64,000 nucleotides of DNA from positions 434,001 through 498,000 of the forward strand of contig CANTFK010000633.1 of NCBI GenBank assembly GCA_947646735.1, read 5' to 3'. A program made the translations under genes and the position numbers. The notes beneath the pieces were generated by a model. That model saw only the letters and a program-made list of their open reading frames with translations, was not told the origin of the DNA and made no database searches. Shown here in pieces: positions 1 to 10,320 of this stretch (position 1 is its first letter; each line of letters opens with the position of its first letter). This DNA is from Peronospora farinosa. Lineage: Eukaryota; Oomycota; Peronosporomycetes; Peronosporales; Peronosporaceae.

Positions 1-114
1 TGGACTTTAAGTTGCACGTAATGAAAATGGAATTTTAAATGACGCACCCTTCGTTATTTTTCAAGCAACTTCTGAAAATAAATTACGCACCTTGTGGTCA
101 TTTATAATTCCAAA

Positions 115-1140
115 ATGTCTCTGGACGAATCCTCGGTCCTCATGGACCGTGCTTTAGTGACCATGTGTCAAGATTTACCCGAGTCTTTGGGACTTTATAA
201 TACGGACAAGGATCAGTTCTCACTTGGAGCTCTTCGTAGTGTCCCATTATTGGAACATGTGCGTCCATCTACACGGAAATTCGTGTTAATTCGTGATTGG
301 ATGCGTGCATTTGGACCGGGAGAAGATCAACCGCTTCATAAAGAGATTACGATTGAATTATTAAAGGAGACAATTGAACAAGAACGTAAAGAACGGGAAA
401 AGGAATTACAGAGTGAAGAAGCGATGCAGAAAAGGGTAAAAAGAGATGAGAAGAAGAAGAAGAAGGAGAAGGAGAAGAAGAAGAAGGAAAAGGAGATTTT
501 GGAGAAGAAGGAGAAGAAGAGAAATTGTATGGAAGAAAAGAAAACTAGAGGTAGAAAACGTCGTCATGAAGTTGATAGTGATGACAGTGAAGTGATGATT
601 GACGAGTCGAGCAGTTCAAGTGATGAGTCGTTGTCAGAGACGTCGTCGTCATCGAGTGATTCGGATACGACTCGTCGAGTCAAGAAACGGACAAAAACAT
701 CGGGGAATTTACCACCAATTGAAATGATATTGAGCTCAGATGAGGATGAAGAACCAAACGATATGTTTGATACGGACGATCCCGATGTGTATGAGGTGGA
801 AAAGATTCTAAGAAAGAAAAAAGGAGAGACGTACGGTGAACAAGATTTGTATGAAGTCAAGTGGGAAGGATACGAAGAGACGACGTGGGAACCAGCGAGT
901 AATATTTCCAAGGACTTGATTGATGAGTTTGAGGGTCAACCAGTACGAGAGGATGTGTACACGGTAGAAGAAATCATTGATCGTCGCAATAAGCGAGACG
1001 CCAAGACGAGACTCAAGACACACCAATACAAGGTCAAGTGGGTCGGATACGATGATCTCACGTGGGAGCCCGCAGAGAATCTGCCGCACAACTTGCGACG
1101 AAAGTTTGACCAACAGTATGAAAGTCGGAAACGCCGATGA
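115..1140 (+). CDS. Double-chromodomain nuclear protein
   Basis: Intronless ORF of 341 residues. I start at the ATG at 115, because the frame upstream opens only with GTG. Two chromodomains sit at the C-terminus, about residues 225-275 (VYEVEKIL ... YEVKWEGYEETTWEP) and 281-335 (VYTVEEII ... YKVKWVGYDDLTWEP). Both keep the aromatic residues that cage methyl-lysine in HP1/CHD-type domains. The middle third is lysine- and glutamate-rich, probably coiled-coil or disordered, followed by a serine/aspartate-rich tract. The N-terminal 100 residues match nothing I recognise. Tandem chromodomains occur in CHD remodellers, but no helicase domain is present. Inference: a chromatin reader recruiting unknown partners to methylated histone H3. 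It is not a retrotransposon integrase fragment, since no integrase core lies upstream. Confidence 0.85.
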   Translation: MSLDESSVLMDRALVTMCQDLPESLGLYNTDKDQFSLGALRSVPLLEHVRPSTRKFVLIRDWMRAFGPGEDQPLHKEITIELLKETIEQERKEREKELQSEEAMQKRVKRDEKKKKKEKEKKKKEKEILEKKEKKRNCMEEKKTRGRKRRHEVDSDDSEVMIDESSSSSDESLSETSSSSSDSDTTRRVKKRTKTSGNLPPIEMILSSDEDEEPNDMFDTDDPDVYEVEKILRKKKGETYGEQDLYEVKWEGYEETTWEPASNISKDLIDEFEGQPVREDVYTVEEIIDRRNKRDAKTRLKTHQYKVKWVGYDDLTWEPAENLPHNLRRKFDQQYESRKRR

Positions 1141-1380
1141 TTCGGAGGAGAGAACGAGGGTCATCCTGAGGATGGTCCGGAATGACGTGAAGACGAATTT
1201 ACGTGGAAAATAGCATTTTTTTGAAGTAATTTGAAGCTGGTCTTCTCGCAATCGTTCGAGTAGGCCGCGATATTCGTTTCAAGATCAAACCTAGTGCATA
1301 CCATTTGGTGTCGGTAACGTCGACGTTGACACCTTATTATACTTTGTTGTGAGGTTTCATACATTCACGGCCGATCATTC

Positions 1381-2160
1381 ACTGACTGATCATTGAATTC
1401 GTTCCGATTTTATCAAAACATGCGTAAACTGATAACACGAACTCACTGTTGTCGTTCAATTCAGACACTGGCAACTTCAGCTTTTGCTGTGGTCCAATCT
1501 TATACATGTTGTGACCATACTTTCGAGCTTATTCTCTTGAGCTCACCTCGAGTAGATTATGTTAACGCTCCTCAGCAGCGTCCTCCTCTTGACATTCGCA
1601 TGAATATTTCTACCTCCTCTTCCTCGCTTTGAACACCTCATAGTCCCAACCAAAGTCGTTAAACTTGTTTAGCTGTACGTCGATCCTTTCTCAAAACGCA
1701 ATTGACCCGCAAGCATCGGACAAAACTGCCGTCATAACCACCACGCGAGTCCCATAGATGCACACGCCTCGGTCTTCAAGCCCTGCTTCAGCTGTAGTCT
1801 CTACAAAGTTGTCATGTGCCATGACCGTACTTGAGACTGAGACAAAGTCGCCCTCTTCTTCTCTTCGAGGGCTAAGACTCAATCTTGAAGAGGCCATAGG
1901 CAAACTCGCCCGTATAGCTGTCGCCTGAACCTAAGGGAAAACACTCCTTCGCCGTGATGCTTGCTATCATACACTCCTTGAGGTCACCACGCCATTGGAT
2001 TCATCGTCACCGATTCGCCATGAGCCCACGATGTAGATCACGCTATCTCTTGCCTTCACCACAGGCATGTCCTCTCTCACCCGTTGACCTGCAAATTGCA
2101 CCAAGAAATAGAGATCCGAACTGCGTCCAAGCACACTTGATCCGGCGGATCCATTCATTC
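1381..2160 (-). pseudogene. Decayed minus-strand coding remnant, unidentified
   Basis: No open frame longer than about 80 codons, but coding-looking stretches follow one another on the minus strand in different frames: near 2158-1970, near 1935-1880 (SGDSYTGEFAYGLFKIES then a stop), near 1900-1691, and near 1520-1381 (KYGHNMYKIGPQQKLKLP). Stops and frameshifts separate them. The style recalls oomycete START/FYVE-type lipid-binding proteins, but no diagnostic motif is visible and I do not assign a family. It lies between the chromodomain gene and the VPS8 3' end. Some breaks could be introns. Confidence 0.3.
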
Positions 2161-2242
2161 ATCTCTTACTCCTAAAGCATGCACAATAGTATTGGACACA
2201 TGTGCCGTCAGCCTTCTCTCTCTCACTTTTCAACACATCGTC

Positions 2243-5200
2243 TTAGATGCTGCCTTTCTGGATGGGCGTCATTGGAAGCGAGCCTGGTTTGCGTGTCCCT
2301 AAGCGCTTCTTGACCTTGCTGGCAGCGACCTCTGGGTCTGGACGCAGCGAGAATACTGCGCGCGAGCTCTTGAGGTACTTGTTGCGTCCGTTATCTTCAC
2401 GGATCAGACTCTCTAAGATAACGTGTGGCGATACCTGCCGTCGCGAAGCACGACGCTGGGTCTTCAAACGTGCCAAATAGCGTCTTGTACTCGGCTGCTT
2501 GCGCTGAAGACGACTGCCAGCTTCATCTTCTGCTAATCCGTCGCTAGTCATGCTACTCATCGAGCTGTTGTTCCGCGATTGCTTCACTAATGGAGCTCCA
2601 CGCGCAGCCGGCGTCTTAGTATCTACGCCTTGTTGCCACGCCTTACCGCATGACTCGTGGAAGGTTTGGCCAGACATGACAAGTACCATGGATGTGTGCA
2701 AGTGCCATTTTTCCGTGCCAGGAGCTCCAGATTGACCCATCCCAAAAGGTGGTTTGGACAGCGGCACGTGACAGTAGCCGCACACATTTGAAGGCGTGGC
2801 GTAACAGCGGGACTTGGCTCGCTTCAGCGTCGTGATCTGATCGAACAGATCCACGCTAATAAGCCCGTTTGCGGTCTGATAGATGTTCTGTTCGTAGTTG
2901 TACGTGTCCAACATACCGAAGATTGTTGGCCGGAAATCACCAAAGGCACCACGGCCGTGTTCGTTTGTAATCTTGAACAGAATTGACTTGAGTGACACTG
3001 AAGACGCCATACGTTCAAGAATGAAACGAATCATTTCGTTTAGTGCCACTTGGAACGCAGTCATGGCACCATGACCGCTGTTTCCACCGCCAGAGTGTGT
3101 TCTAGTGACAGGTACGTTGCGAGACGAGCTCTTAGAGCTGAGACTGCGCTTCACTGAGTTCTGAATCCGCAGCAATTTGTCCAGCAGCGTGAACCAAAGC
3201 TTTTCTGCCTGCTCATCACGGTTACGCAACGAGTTACGCTGACACATTGTCAAAGCCACCTCCAACGTCTTCATGGCATCCTTGCCTTCCTGCACACTGT
3301 CAATGATTCGGTCTGACGATTGGTGTCTGGCGCCACTGGGGACGTTGGCGTTACTTGCAGCGCCTGCTAGCACATCAGAAGTGCCAGTTGACGACGAAGA
3401 AACAGCGGAGACGTTGTATCCACGCAAAGCAGGCTTAAGAATCTTGAGCTTTTGTTCCAAGCTTTGCAGGATAAGCGTGAGTGCGCCAGTAACGTCACCC
3501 GTGCGCTCAAGCAAATACGCTTCGGCGTCTGTGATGGCGAACTCTTTGCAGAGGCGTAAGCACGCGTCGACCTTGTAGCTGTCGTGAGACTCTAGATACG
3601 GAAACACGCCAGCAGGTTCGAATTCGCACAGAAGGCGCACGAAACGCTCCTGCACAGCAGGGTCGTCGGCAATGCGCAGTTTTGAGCGATCCAGCAGGTC
3701 TTTCAGGACATCAGCTTCATCACTTGCTGTGCTGCCACTTGTGGTTGATGCGGCCATGAGCACCTGCTTGAGGTACAGGAATTCGAGTTTGGCGCCCTCC
3801 TTACCCATTGAAAGAAATTTCTGGATAACCTTGTTGTTCAAATTTGGAAATTGACCCAGAATCAGCGTCACGAACGCGTATCCGTCTGTCTTCATAAGTG
3901 CAGGTGCATGGTTAAGCATAGCTTCTTCGATAAACTTGCGGCGGCGACGGGTAGGCTCGCCGTCATTACTGTTGCGAATTTCTATTTCTTCGCCGTCTAC
4001 TGCCTGATCGGTCTCCATACGGATATAGCTGAAAGCATTCATTTGATACTCATGGTCCTCATCAGCCAGATAGGATGCAATAGCATTGCTGATATCCCCA
4101 ATGTCCTTATACAGCAGCACAGCAGCGCGATTCATTTTTTCTCGAATGACACTAGCCAGCAAAGCTTCGTGGTTGTAAGTTGCCTTATTTAGCTTTGTCA
4201 ACAGACGCACGAGCATTGCCTCTCGGCCCTCCTTATCGAAACCCTCTTCTTGCGAAGTTTCGACCGTGACTGCTGAGGAGCCCTTGGATAACAGTGACGC
4301 TGGACCGAGAGCCAGAAAGTTCATCAGTGAATCCATCATCGATGCGCCGCCAGCAGAACCAGCATCACCAATAGCCTCAGCACGTGCATCAGCGTATTCC
4401 TGCGGCTCGATAGAACCGCCACTGAGAAGCCGAGCCTCGAACATGAAGAAATGGGCATGTTCTACCGAGCTAAATATGCTCTTCGGTCCAAAAATAACCT
4501 CTGCGAGCGAAAGCACAATCGAAAGACGGCTAGGACACTTGGTCATCTCAGCATTACGGGCTGAGTCATATCGGCTTGTAGGGAGACCCAAACCGTCCTT
4601 CTTTTCACCTTCAAATTCAACGCTAGGCGTGTCAAACATACGTCCCATGATGTTAAAAAGCTCGCGAGCATCGAGGTCAATAAGCGTCTCAAGTCGTGGA
4701 TACGGTCGTGGGTTTAATGACCCCGCCACAAGGCCTTCGAATAAGTGAAAGCAAATCTGCGAACGCACCTTTCCTAGCTTTAGAGGTGAGATTTGCTCGT
4801 GTTTCGGGAATGTGCGACCACTCAATGCGTACGAAATGTATAACAGCAGCTTGTATCCGAGCAAACGCCGGCGACGCGGACCACTCAGTGCCTCGTCTTC
4901 AGCTTTCTCTCGCGCTGACAATGCTGCAGGCTTTGCAATTGAGCTTGTAGAGCTGCCTGCCCGGCTCGTGCCGCCAAATGCTGATGCCAGATTGCTCACT
5001 CGGGTTCCAGATGGTGCCCGAGTTGCTCTAGAGGTTGTCTTTGATGCAGGTTTTGACTCAGTCGTCTTTGCGTCCGAACAAGCCTCCAACAGAACATCAA
5101 TGGGCGTCGTATAGTCGTCCATTCCTTCGTTGTAAATGTATATGAGAGCTGAATATAGCTCGTGATCGTGACAGAGCTTCAGGATTGTATCCAGATCCAA

Positions 5201-7579
5201 TTCAGCCACATTCAGGTGAAGCAGGCACTGCTCCACTTGAGCAAGCTTACCTTGGGTACTAAAGTGTCTGACGAACTCCTCCATGGCCACAGGAGAAAGG
5301 TTTCGCAACTTCTCAGAAAGGATATACGGCTCCAACAGTTCTATCAACACACTCAGCTTGTTAGCGTCTTTGAAGCGTGTGTAGATCTCGCCAAAAAGCA
5401 GGTCAGTACGGCCGATTAGAGCACAGAACTCGATGCACACGCCTGCTAGCATCTGGTAATGACTCTTAGCCAAATCTAGCTTCATTCCAATTTTGTTGAG
5501 ACTTAATTCACCTCCTGCTGCAGAAGTGGAGCCCGGTGCATTGGCGATGGCAAGACGCACGTACTCCATAAGCAGGTCTGCTACACGCTCAGCCACACTG
5601 ATAGGCACAAAATTCTTTGTTACCTCACCGCTGCGTGCCTTCTGAAGGGTTTCTTCGAGCTTCTTAGCGATTTCTGGCGGGTACGGCACCTCACCACAGA
5701 CCCAACGTACTTCGTCGGCACTCTCTTCATGCCGAAACACATCCTCTTTTTCACCAGTACGCTGGTTGGTCTGACACATGTGTAAAATGTCTACAAGGCA
5801 TTGATCATTCTGTTTGTCACGAAAAAAAACAGGCGGGAATCGGTCTCTTGCTGCACGATCTGCCGCGGCAATTTTTAGTCCCTCATAGTGATCCAGAGCA
5901 AGTGCTAGTGCCTCTAACCACTCCCCATCATCAACCAACAAATCAATACGTTGTGTCCACGGTAATACACGAGCTGTCTGCAATTCCTTAAGACCAAGCA
6001 AGTACAAAATGTTGTAGCAGCCCCGGAAACTGTTCGAAAAACTACGAGCATTTTTACCACGATAGGATGCGAAGACCAGTTCTAGCGATGACACATCTAC
6101 GATCTCCAGCTCTTGGCGAGACATGACATCATACACGCATATTTCGTCATGCGAGTTTAAATACACCACAACTTGGTCTCCAAGCCACTGGACAGCCATA
6201 ACAGCACTCGACGATTTGATCTGGTCATGCTCATCGAAGGTAGGAAAGCCATGGCGCACGTGCGAATGATTCTTACCACCAGGAAAAACAACCTCCAAAA
6301 ACTGCACACGGTTGCCCCAGCCACGCGCAAGCACAGGTGCCAGAGCTCGAGAGCTGCCTGGAAAAGAAATCCACGCAAACGCTAACGTCGGCAACACCGG
6401 ATCATCTGGTGCAATGTCATCAGGTCGTACCCAGCGGTAAATTACACGAACTTCAGGTTCGATGGCGATAATAAACGTCACAGTCTCCGTACTCAAAGCA
6501 GCAAGGCAATACTGGTCTGTTAGAGATGAAATTTTGGCATTACCGGCAGACTGCGGCAGCACGGAAATCGACAGGATTTTGCCCGCCGAACCGTCGTAAA
6601 GTGGATCCACATCCACAACGTACACCATTCCCATCATTTTGGAGAAATTGAGCTTGTTCACCACACCTTTCGTGTCTACTGAGACCAGCACAGGCTTCTG
6701 GTCTTTTAGAAAGCGTAAGCTCACAACTGGATTCTCATGCGCGTCCGACACCGCTTTGAGGGACGTGCCCTTGATCATGTCCCAGAGCACAATGCGTCCA
6801 CTTTGGTAACCACAAACCAAGTAGTCACTACCAGGAGACACATCCACAGCTGTGACAGGTCCATCTCCATCTGCATCGTTTGTATTTCCCAGCACTTGTC
6901 GTATATTCTGAAAATGGTCAAAGATAATGACAAGTCCCTTGGACGTACCAATAGCAATAAACTTCGAGTGAATAGCTACTACCGTTGGTGATCCAGGACC
7001 GTACTCTTTAAACTCAATATTCTTCCTAAGCTGTCGACTGATGGCTTCCATTGGTTCCACCTTGACAACTCCAGTTGATTTTTTCTCTGCTGTAGTAACT
7101 GCATCTCCTGCTCCTTCTGCAATTTTCTTTTTTCTTGAATTTTTCTTTAAATTGATAAGTCCTTTTCGTCGCGATTGAAGAGCTTTGGATCGAGCATGAG
7201 CACGTAATCTTCTCTTTACTTGCAAAGGAGAGATGAGCTCGACCCCTACACAGCTCAATAGCTGCTTCTCTCTTGCTTCTGCAATTTGCAATGGAGTACG
7301 AAAGTGTGTCTCTGTCTTATCAGGAACTGCAGACGTCGTCTTGGGCGCTGGGACCACGTCCATGCCTGGTCCTGGCTCAATTTTAAGTGTAAAAGTAGCA
7401 GGTGCAAAGAATAGATCGTCTCCATCTTCTTGAGTGTCTTTAGTACTGTCTTTGTCTTCGATGTTCTTTGAAGCAAGCTCCTCTTCTCGTAAGATCTCTT
7501 CTAGTGTAATGCTTGATAGATCCAATTCTCCTAAATCCTCTTCATCGCTTTCCAGTAGTAAACTATCCACATTGCTCAT
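2243..7579 (-). CDS. VPS8: CORVET complex subunit VPS8
   Basis: Single exon, 1778 residues; start taken at the ATG at 7579, since the in-frame codon two positions upstream is GTG. The acidic N-terminus (SLLLESDEEDLGELDLSS) and the beta-propeller core (FIAIGTSKGLVIIFD, YLVCGYQSGRIVLWDM) are hallmarks of VPS8. A long alpha-solenoid follows. Near residue 1595 begins a degenerate C-terminal RING-like zinc finger (CGYCHVPL ... FHESC). VPS8 is the Rab5-binding subunit of the CORVET tether, which drives early-endosome fusion together with the class C VPS core. The length is greater than the yeast and human proteins, owing to low-complexity inserts and a basic C-terminal tail. No intron or frame break is seen. 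Confidence 0.93.
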   Translation of the reverse strand: MSNVDSLLLESDEEDLGELDLSSITLEEILREEELASKNIEDKDSTKDTQEDGDDLFFAPATFTLKIEPGPGMDVVPAPKTTSAVPDKTETHFRTPLQIAEAREKQLLSCVGVELISPLQVKRRLRAHARSKALQSRRKGLINLKKNSRKKKIAEGAGDAVTTAEKKSTGVVKVEPMEAISRQLRKNIEFKEYGPGSPTVVAIHSKFIAIGTSKGLVIIFDHFQNIRQVLGNTNDADGDGPVTAVDVSPGSDYLVCGYQSGRIVLWDMIKGTSLKAVSDAHENPVVSLRFLKDQKPVLVSVDTKGVVNKLNFSKMMGMVYVVDVDPLYDGSAGKILSISVLPQSAGNAKISSLTDQYCLAALSTETVTFIIAIEPEVRVIYRWVRPDDIAPDDPVLPTLAFAWISFPGSSRALAPVLARGWGNRVQFLEVVFPGGKNHSHVRHGFPTFDEHDQIKSSSAVMAVQWLGDQVVVYLNSHDEICVYDVMSRQELEIVDVSSLELVFASYRGKNARSFSNSFRGCYNILYLLGLKELQTARVLPWTQRIDLLVDDGEWLEALALALDHYEGLKIAAADRAARDRFPPVFFRDKQNDQCLVDILHMCQTNQRTGEKEDVFRHEESADEVRWVCGEVPYPPEIAKKLEETLQKARSGEVTKNFVPISVAERVADLLMEYVRLAIANAPGSTSAAGGELSLNKIGMKLDLAKSHYQMLAGVCIEFCALIGRTDLLFGEIYTRFKDANKLSVLIELLEPYILSEKLRNLSPVAMEEFVRHFSTQGKLAQVEQCLLHLNVAELDLDTILKLCHDHELYSALIYIYNEGMDDYTTPIDVLLEACSDAKTTESKPASKTTSRATRAPSGTRVSNLASAFGGTSRAGSSTSSIAKPAALSAREKAEDEALSGPRRRRLLGYKLLLYISYALSGRTFPKHEQISPLKLGKVRSQICFHLFEGLVAGSLNPRPYPRLETLIDLDARELFNIMGRMFDTPSVEFEGEKKDGLGLPTSRYDSARNAEMTKCPSRLSIVLSLAEVIFGPKSIFSSVEHAHFFMFEARLLSGGSIEPQEYADARAEAIGDAGSAGGASMMDSLMNFLALGPASLLSKGSSAVTVETSQEEGFDKEGREAMLVRLLTKLNKATYNHEALLASVIREKMNRAAVLLYKDIGDISNAIASYLADEDHEYQMNAFSYIRMETDQAVDGEEIEIRNSNDGEPTRRRRKFIEEAMLNHAPALMKTDGYAFVTLILGQFPNLNNKVIQKFLSMGKEGAKLEFLYLKQVLMAASTTSGSTASDEADVLKDLLDRSKLRIADDPAVQERFVRLLCEFEPAGVFPYLESHDSYKVDACLRLCKEFAITDAEAYLLERTGDVTGALTLILQSLEQKLKILKPALRGYNVSAVSSSSTGTSDVLAGAASNANVPSGARHQSSDRIIDSVQEGKDAMKTLEVALTMCQRNSLRNRDEQAEKLWFTLLDKLLRIQNSVKRSLSSKSSSRNVPVTRTHSGGGNSGHGAMTAFQVALNEMIRFILERMASSVSLKSILFKITNEHGRGAFGDFRPTIFGMLDTYNYEQNIYQTANGLISVDLFDQITTLKRAKSRCYATPSNVCGYCHVPLSKPPFGMGQSGAPGTEKWHLHTSMVLVMSGQTFHESCGKAWQQGVDTKTPAARGAPLVKQSRNNSSMSSMTSDGLAEDEAGSRLQRKQPSTRRYLARLKTQRRASRRQVSPHVILESLIREDNGRNKYLKSSRAVFSLRPDPEVAASKVKKRLGTRKPGSLPMTPIQKGSI

Positions 7580-7779
7580 GGCCACTAGATAAACAAAGCA
7601 CTTGGCTTTCAGATGAGACTACTTGAGCACGTGTAGGTGCTCTAGTTGTCGAGATAAAAGCGTCCAAGTGCAACCTCTTGCGCAACTTAACGTCTTTGTC
7701 CGCAAGTTTTCTTGTTACAGAAGCCCCCCTTATTGGGGGTCCTTGTATAGGGAGTGATGGATTTCTTATAGAGGGATAA

Positions 7780-7840
7780 AAAATGTAGCTAATGTAATGT
7801 AGCCATCATGGTACTGTAATGTAGCCATCATGGACTTTAT
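7780..7840. repeat. Short tandem duplication between VPS8 and glucosidase II beta
   Basis: The word TAATGTAGCCATCATGG occurs twice, about 24 bp apart, just past the glucosidase II beta stop codon in the 270-bp gap between the two same-strand genes. It is probably a simple slippage duplication in a 3' untranslated region; no function is implied. Confidence 0.5.
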
Positions 7841-7848
7841 TCTATCGG

Positions 7849-9228
7849 CTACAGCTCCTCATGGCCTTCATTCTGTTCAATCTTTGCTTCATTCTGCTGC
7901 TGCCTTTTACTAATAAAGTGCTTAACCTGATCAATTGCATCCAGCAATTCCTTTTCTTCCTTTCCATCACACGCAGCAGGGGTCTCGAATTGAATCTCAT
8001 ACTCACACATTTCACGCTCCTCTACGGACACCACACGGTTCCTTGTACTGCATAAGAGCTTCACCCGTGTCTGACGCTCCTGTCCATTTGCACAAGGCTC
8101 ACCATAATTATAGCTCTGTACACGTGCAAAGCTGACTGGTTCTTGCCATCCGTTCCAGATACCCAGCCCGATGGGGCGTGGGATCTCTTCTTTCTCTTCG
8201 TTTTCATCCGTCACAGTAATTCCGCCCTTGGTTTGACGTTCCTCTTTCGCCCACTGAGGATACGATGGTTCAGCCTGTGATATGTTCTGAAATGGGCACA
8301 GTACCATCTCATAGATGCGAGGGATCACGTTCGGGGTACCTCCTTTCAGCTCCTTCTCGTTCACCATGTACGAGAAACACTGGCCCACAAGCTCCACAAA
8401 AGCAAGTTTCCAGTTTGCATCCGAGAAAGTCCCCGGATCAACGACGCGGCTCTGTATATATGCCATATTTTGCTTAATGCGCAGCACATTGTATGACTGC
8501 TCCAATTGTCCCCTTAGCTCTGGATCATGTTGCTCCCGACGTTGCAAGTCTTCGAACGCATAATGATCAGCCTTGTAAGCTTCAACAAGACGCTCAAAAT
8601 TTTCCTTCAGCTGCTCCACCTTGGCCACAGCATCAGCCAAGTACGCTTTACGATTTTTCTGTCCATTTTGCACCACCTTCAGTCTCTCTTGAAGCTCCTT
8701 TAATCTCCTCTGCCATTCCGTCTCGCATGTGTCAACACACATTCCCTCAACTTCATCACTGCCATCACAGCAGTCACACACTCTGTCGTCTATAAAGATC
8801 AGCGACACCATCTTGTCATCTGCTTTGCATTTCATTTGTCGACCAAGTGGGGATCTCTCTGAGCTCAGCAGCACATAAGAACACGCCGACGTGTTGAGCT
8901 CGTCACTCCCGTCTTTACAGTCGCAGTAATTATCATTCACACGCTCTGGTGGCAATAAATCCACGCAGTTTTCCACTTCAATAATGGCTGTATTACCGTG
9001 CTTTTGCTGCTCTACAAGCCCAAAAACAGCGTCATCATCCATGAAATCCCAGTCCTCGTCCTCGTCTTCGTCTTCATCAATTCCTTCATCCATTCCAAGG
9101 TGTTTAATATCAGCTGAAGCCACCAAATTGCTTGTTACCATGTCAAACAGTACTAGCATGCACAAATTAGTCACAATGGCGGTCATGACGAACAGCAGCA
9201 GCGAATGCCTGGCCATCCGCGACGTCAT
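7849..9228 (-). CDS. PRKCSH: Glucosidase II beta subunit (ER)
   Basis: Single exon, 459 residues from the ATG at 9228 (a second ATG at 9216 is possible). A hydrophobic segment near residues 10-35 looks like a signal peptide or anchor, followed by an acidic stretch. Two LDL-receptor class A-like calcium sites follow (NDNYCDCKDGSDE and DDRVCDCCDGSDE), then a long coiled coil, then a C-terminal mannose-6-phosphate receptor homology domain with WNGWQ, YNYGEPC, R and EREMCEYEI motifs. The C-terminus is HEEL, a KDEL-type retrieval signal. The family protein retains glucosidase II alpha in the ER and presents N-glycan mannoses to it during calnexin-cycle trimming. Domain order matches the family; the extreme N-terminus is unusual. 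Confidence 0.9.
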   Translation of the reverse strand: MTSRMARHSLLLFVMTAIVTNLCMLVLFDMVTSNLVASADIKHLGMDEGIDEDEDEDEDWDFMDDDAVFGLVEQQKHGNTAIIEVENCVDLLPPERVNDNYCDCKDGSDELNTSACSYVLLSSERSPLGRQMKCKADDKMVSLIFIDDRVCDCCDGSDEVEGMCVDTCETEWQRRLKELQERLKVVQNGQKNRKAYLADAVAKVEQLKENFERLVEAYKADHYAFEDLQRREQHDPELRGQLEQSYNVLRIKQNMAYIQSRVVDPGTFSDANWKLAFVELVGQCFSYMVNEKELKGGTPNVIPRIYEMVLCPFQNISQAEPSYPQWAKEERQTKGGITVTDENEEKEEIPRPIGLGIWNGWQEPVSFARVQSYNYGEPCANGQERQTRVKLLCSTRNRVVSVEEREMCEYEIQFETPAACDGKEEKELLDAIDQVKHFISKRQQQNEAKIEQNEGHEEL

Positions 9229-9387
9229 TATGTCGATATACAAATGACTCTCCCCGCTGATTGGAGGAAAATCGAAGATAAAAGTGAAAACCCTTCAACG
9301 TCATACTTTTCGTTTCATCAAGGATAAAGGATTCAAACGTTATTATTAATAAAAACATACTATTAAAAAGCGGTTAAAACAAACCTC

Positions 9388-9876
9388 TTACAAAAGCAAA
9401 GTACTCGAGTCGGAGCTGATCATTTTGGCTGAAGACGACGAGATAAAACGACTTTGTTGACCTGAAAGTAGCGACGTGATTGAAGTCGGTCTTTCTTCTC
9501 CGTCGCTCAGCTCAATCAGTTCGTCTTCAATGCTTGAGTACGAGATTTCGTGACTTTGTTTGTCCTTTTCTTCGAGAAGATCTCGTCCACCAATTTCCCA
9601 CTGATCCTCATCAGATGTAGACACCCACTCAGTAAGCTGTTGGTCTCCATTTGGTAGATCAACACAAGGCAAACCGAGTACATGTTGAGTCACTGTAGCC
9701 ACTTGAATCGTTCCAATGCGGAACATCTTTTCTACCATTCGACCCATTAGCAATACCACTAGTTTAGCGTACGTGAAGATGATTTCCAGTCCCATAAAGA
9801 CACAAGCTACTTCAATGTTCGTTAAATGTTGAGAGTTTAAATGACAAAAGCTGGGACCCGCCTTTAACAAGAACAT
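9388..9876 (-). CDS. Hypothetical membrane protein (possibly the last exon of a larger gene)
   Basis: ORF of 162 codons with one clear hydrophobic helix near residues 25-45 and an acidic, serine-rich C-terminal half. The frame stays open upstream of the ATG to about 9915, where CCTAG could be a splice acceptor, so this may be a 3' exon. No convincing 5' exon was found. A plus-strand open frame (9894-10154) overlaps the upstream region and is also coding-like, so the strand is not certain. Family not recognised. Confidence 0.4.
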   Translation of the reverse strand: MFLLKAGPSFCHLNSQHLTNIEVACVFMGLEIIFTYAKLVVLLMGRMVEKMFRIGTIQVATVTQHVLGLPCVDLPNGDQQLTEWVSTSDEDQWEIGGRDLLEEKDKQSHEISYSSIEDELIELSDGEERPTSITSLLSGQQSRFISSSSAKMISSDSSTLLL

Positions 9877-10320
9877 TCCGAAAGTGTAATTGACGACACT
9901 GTTGGGGGATTCGAGTTGCTAGGGCACTAGACATTGTAGTGAGAGCAGCCTTTAGCCATGAAAGTAACATCGAGAGTAGCAGCACTAGTGATAGTGACAT
10001 TCAAGCAAAGGCATTGAGCCGAGCTCAACAGATAGGGAGAGTCGGGAGGCATATCATTGATAGCACTGAGAGTGCTCATAAAATTCTGCCTTCGAAAGCA
10101 TTAAATGCTCGAGCTTCAGCATCTCTTTTAAAGCAAACGCTTCCTCTGCATTGAAGCAAAAGAAGATGTACATCTTTCTTTCAAACAAGTATCATCTTTG
10201 AATAAGCGACATTGTCGAATAAGCATCATCTCTGAACAAACATCGGATGTCTAAGAAACTCCAGCTCTTCGTCAAACAATGAAGTCACGATAGGACAAAC
10301 GAGAGCGCTAAATATTCTCA

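Noticed and set aside
808..1251. Minus-strand ORF opposite the chromodomain gene
   Set aside because: Coding shadow; the plus frame carries two recognisable chromodomains.
9894..10154. Plus-strand frame ending SLLKQTLPLH
   Set aside because: Coding-like, but no ATG or upstream exon was found and it conflicts with the minus-strand ORF at 9388-9876; left unannotated as a gene.
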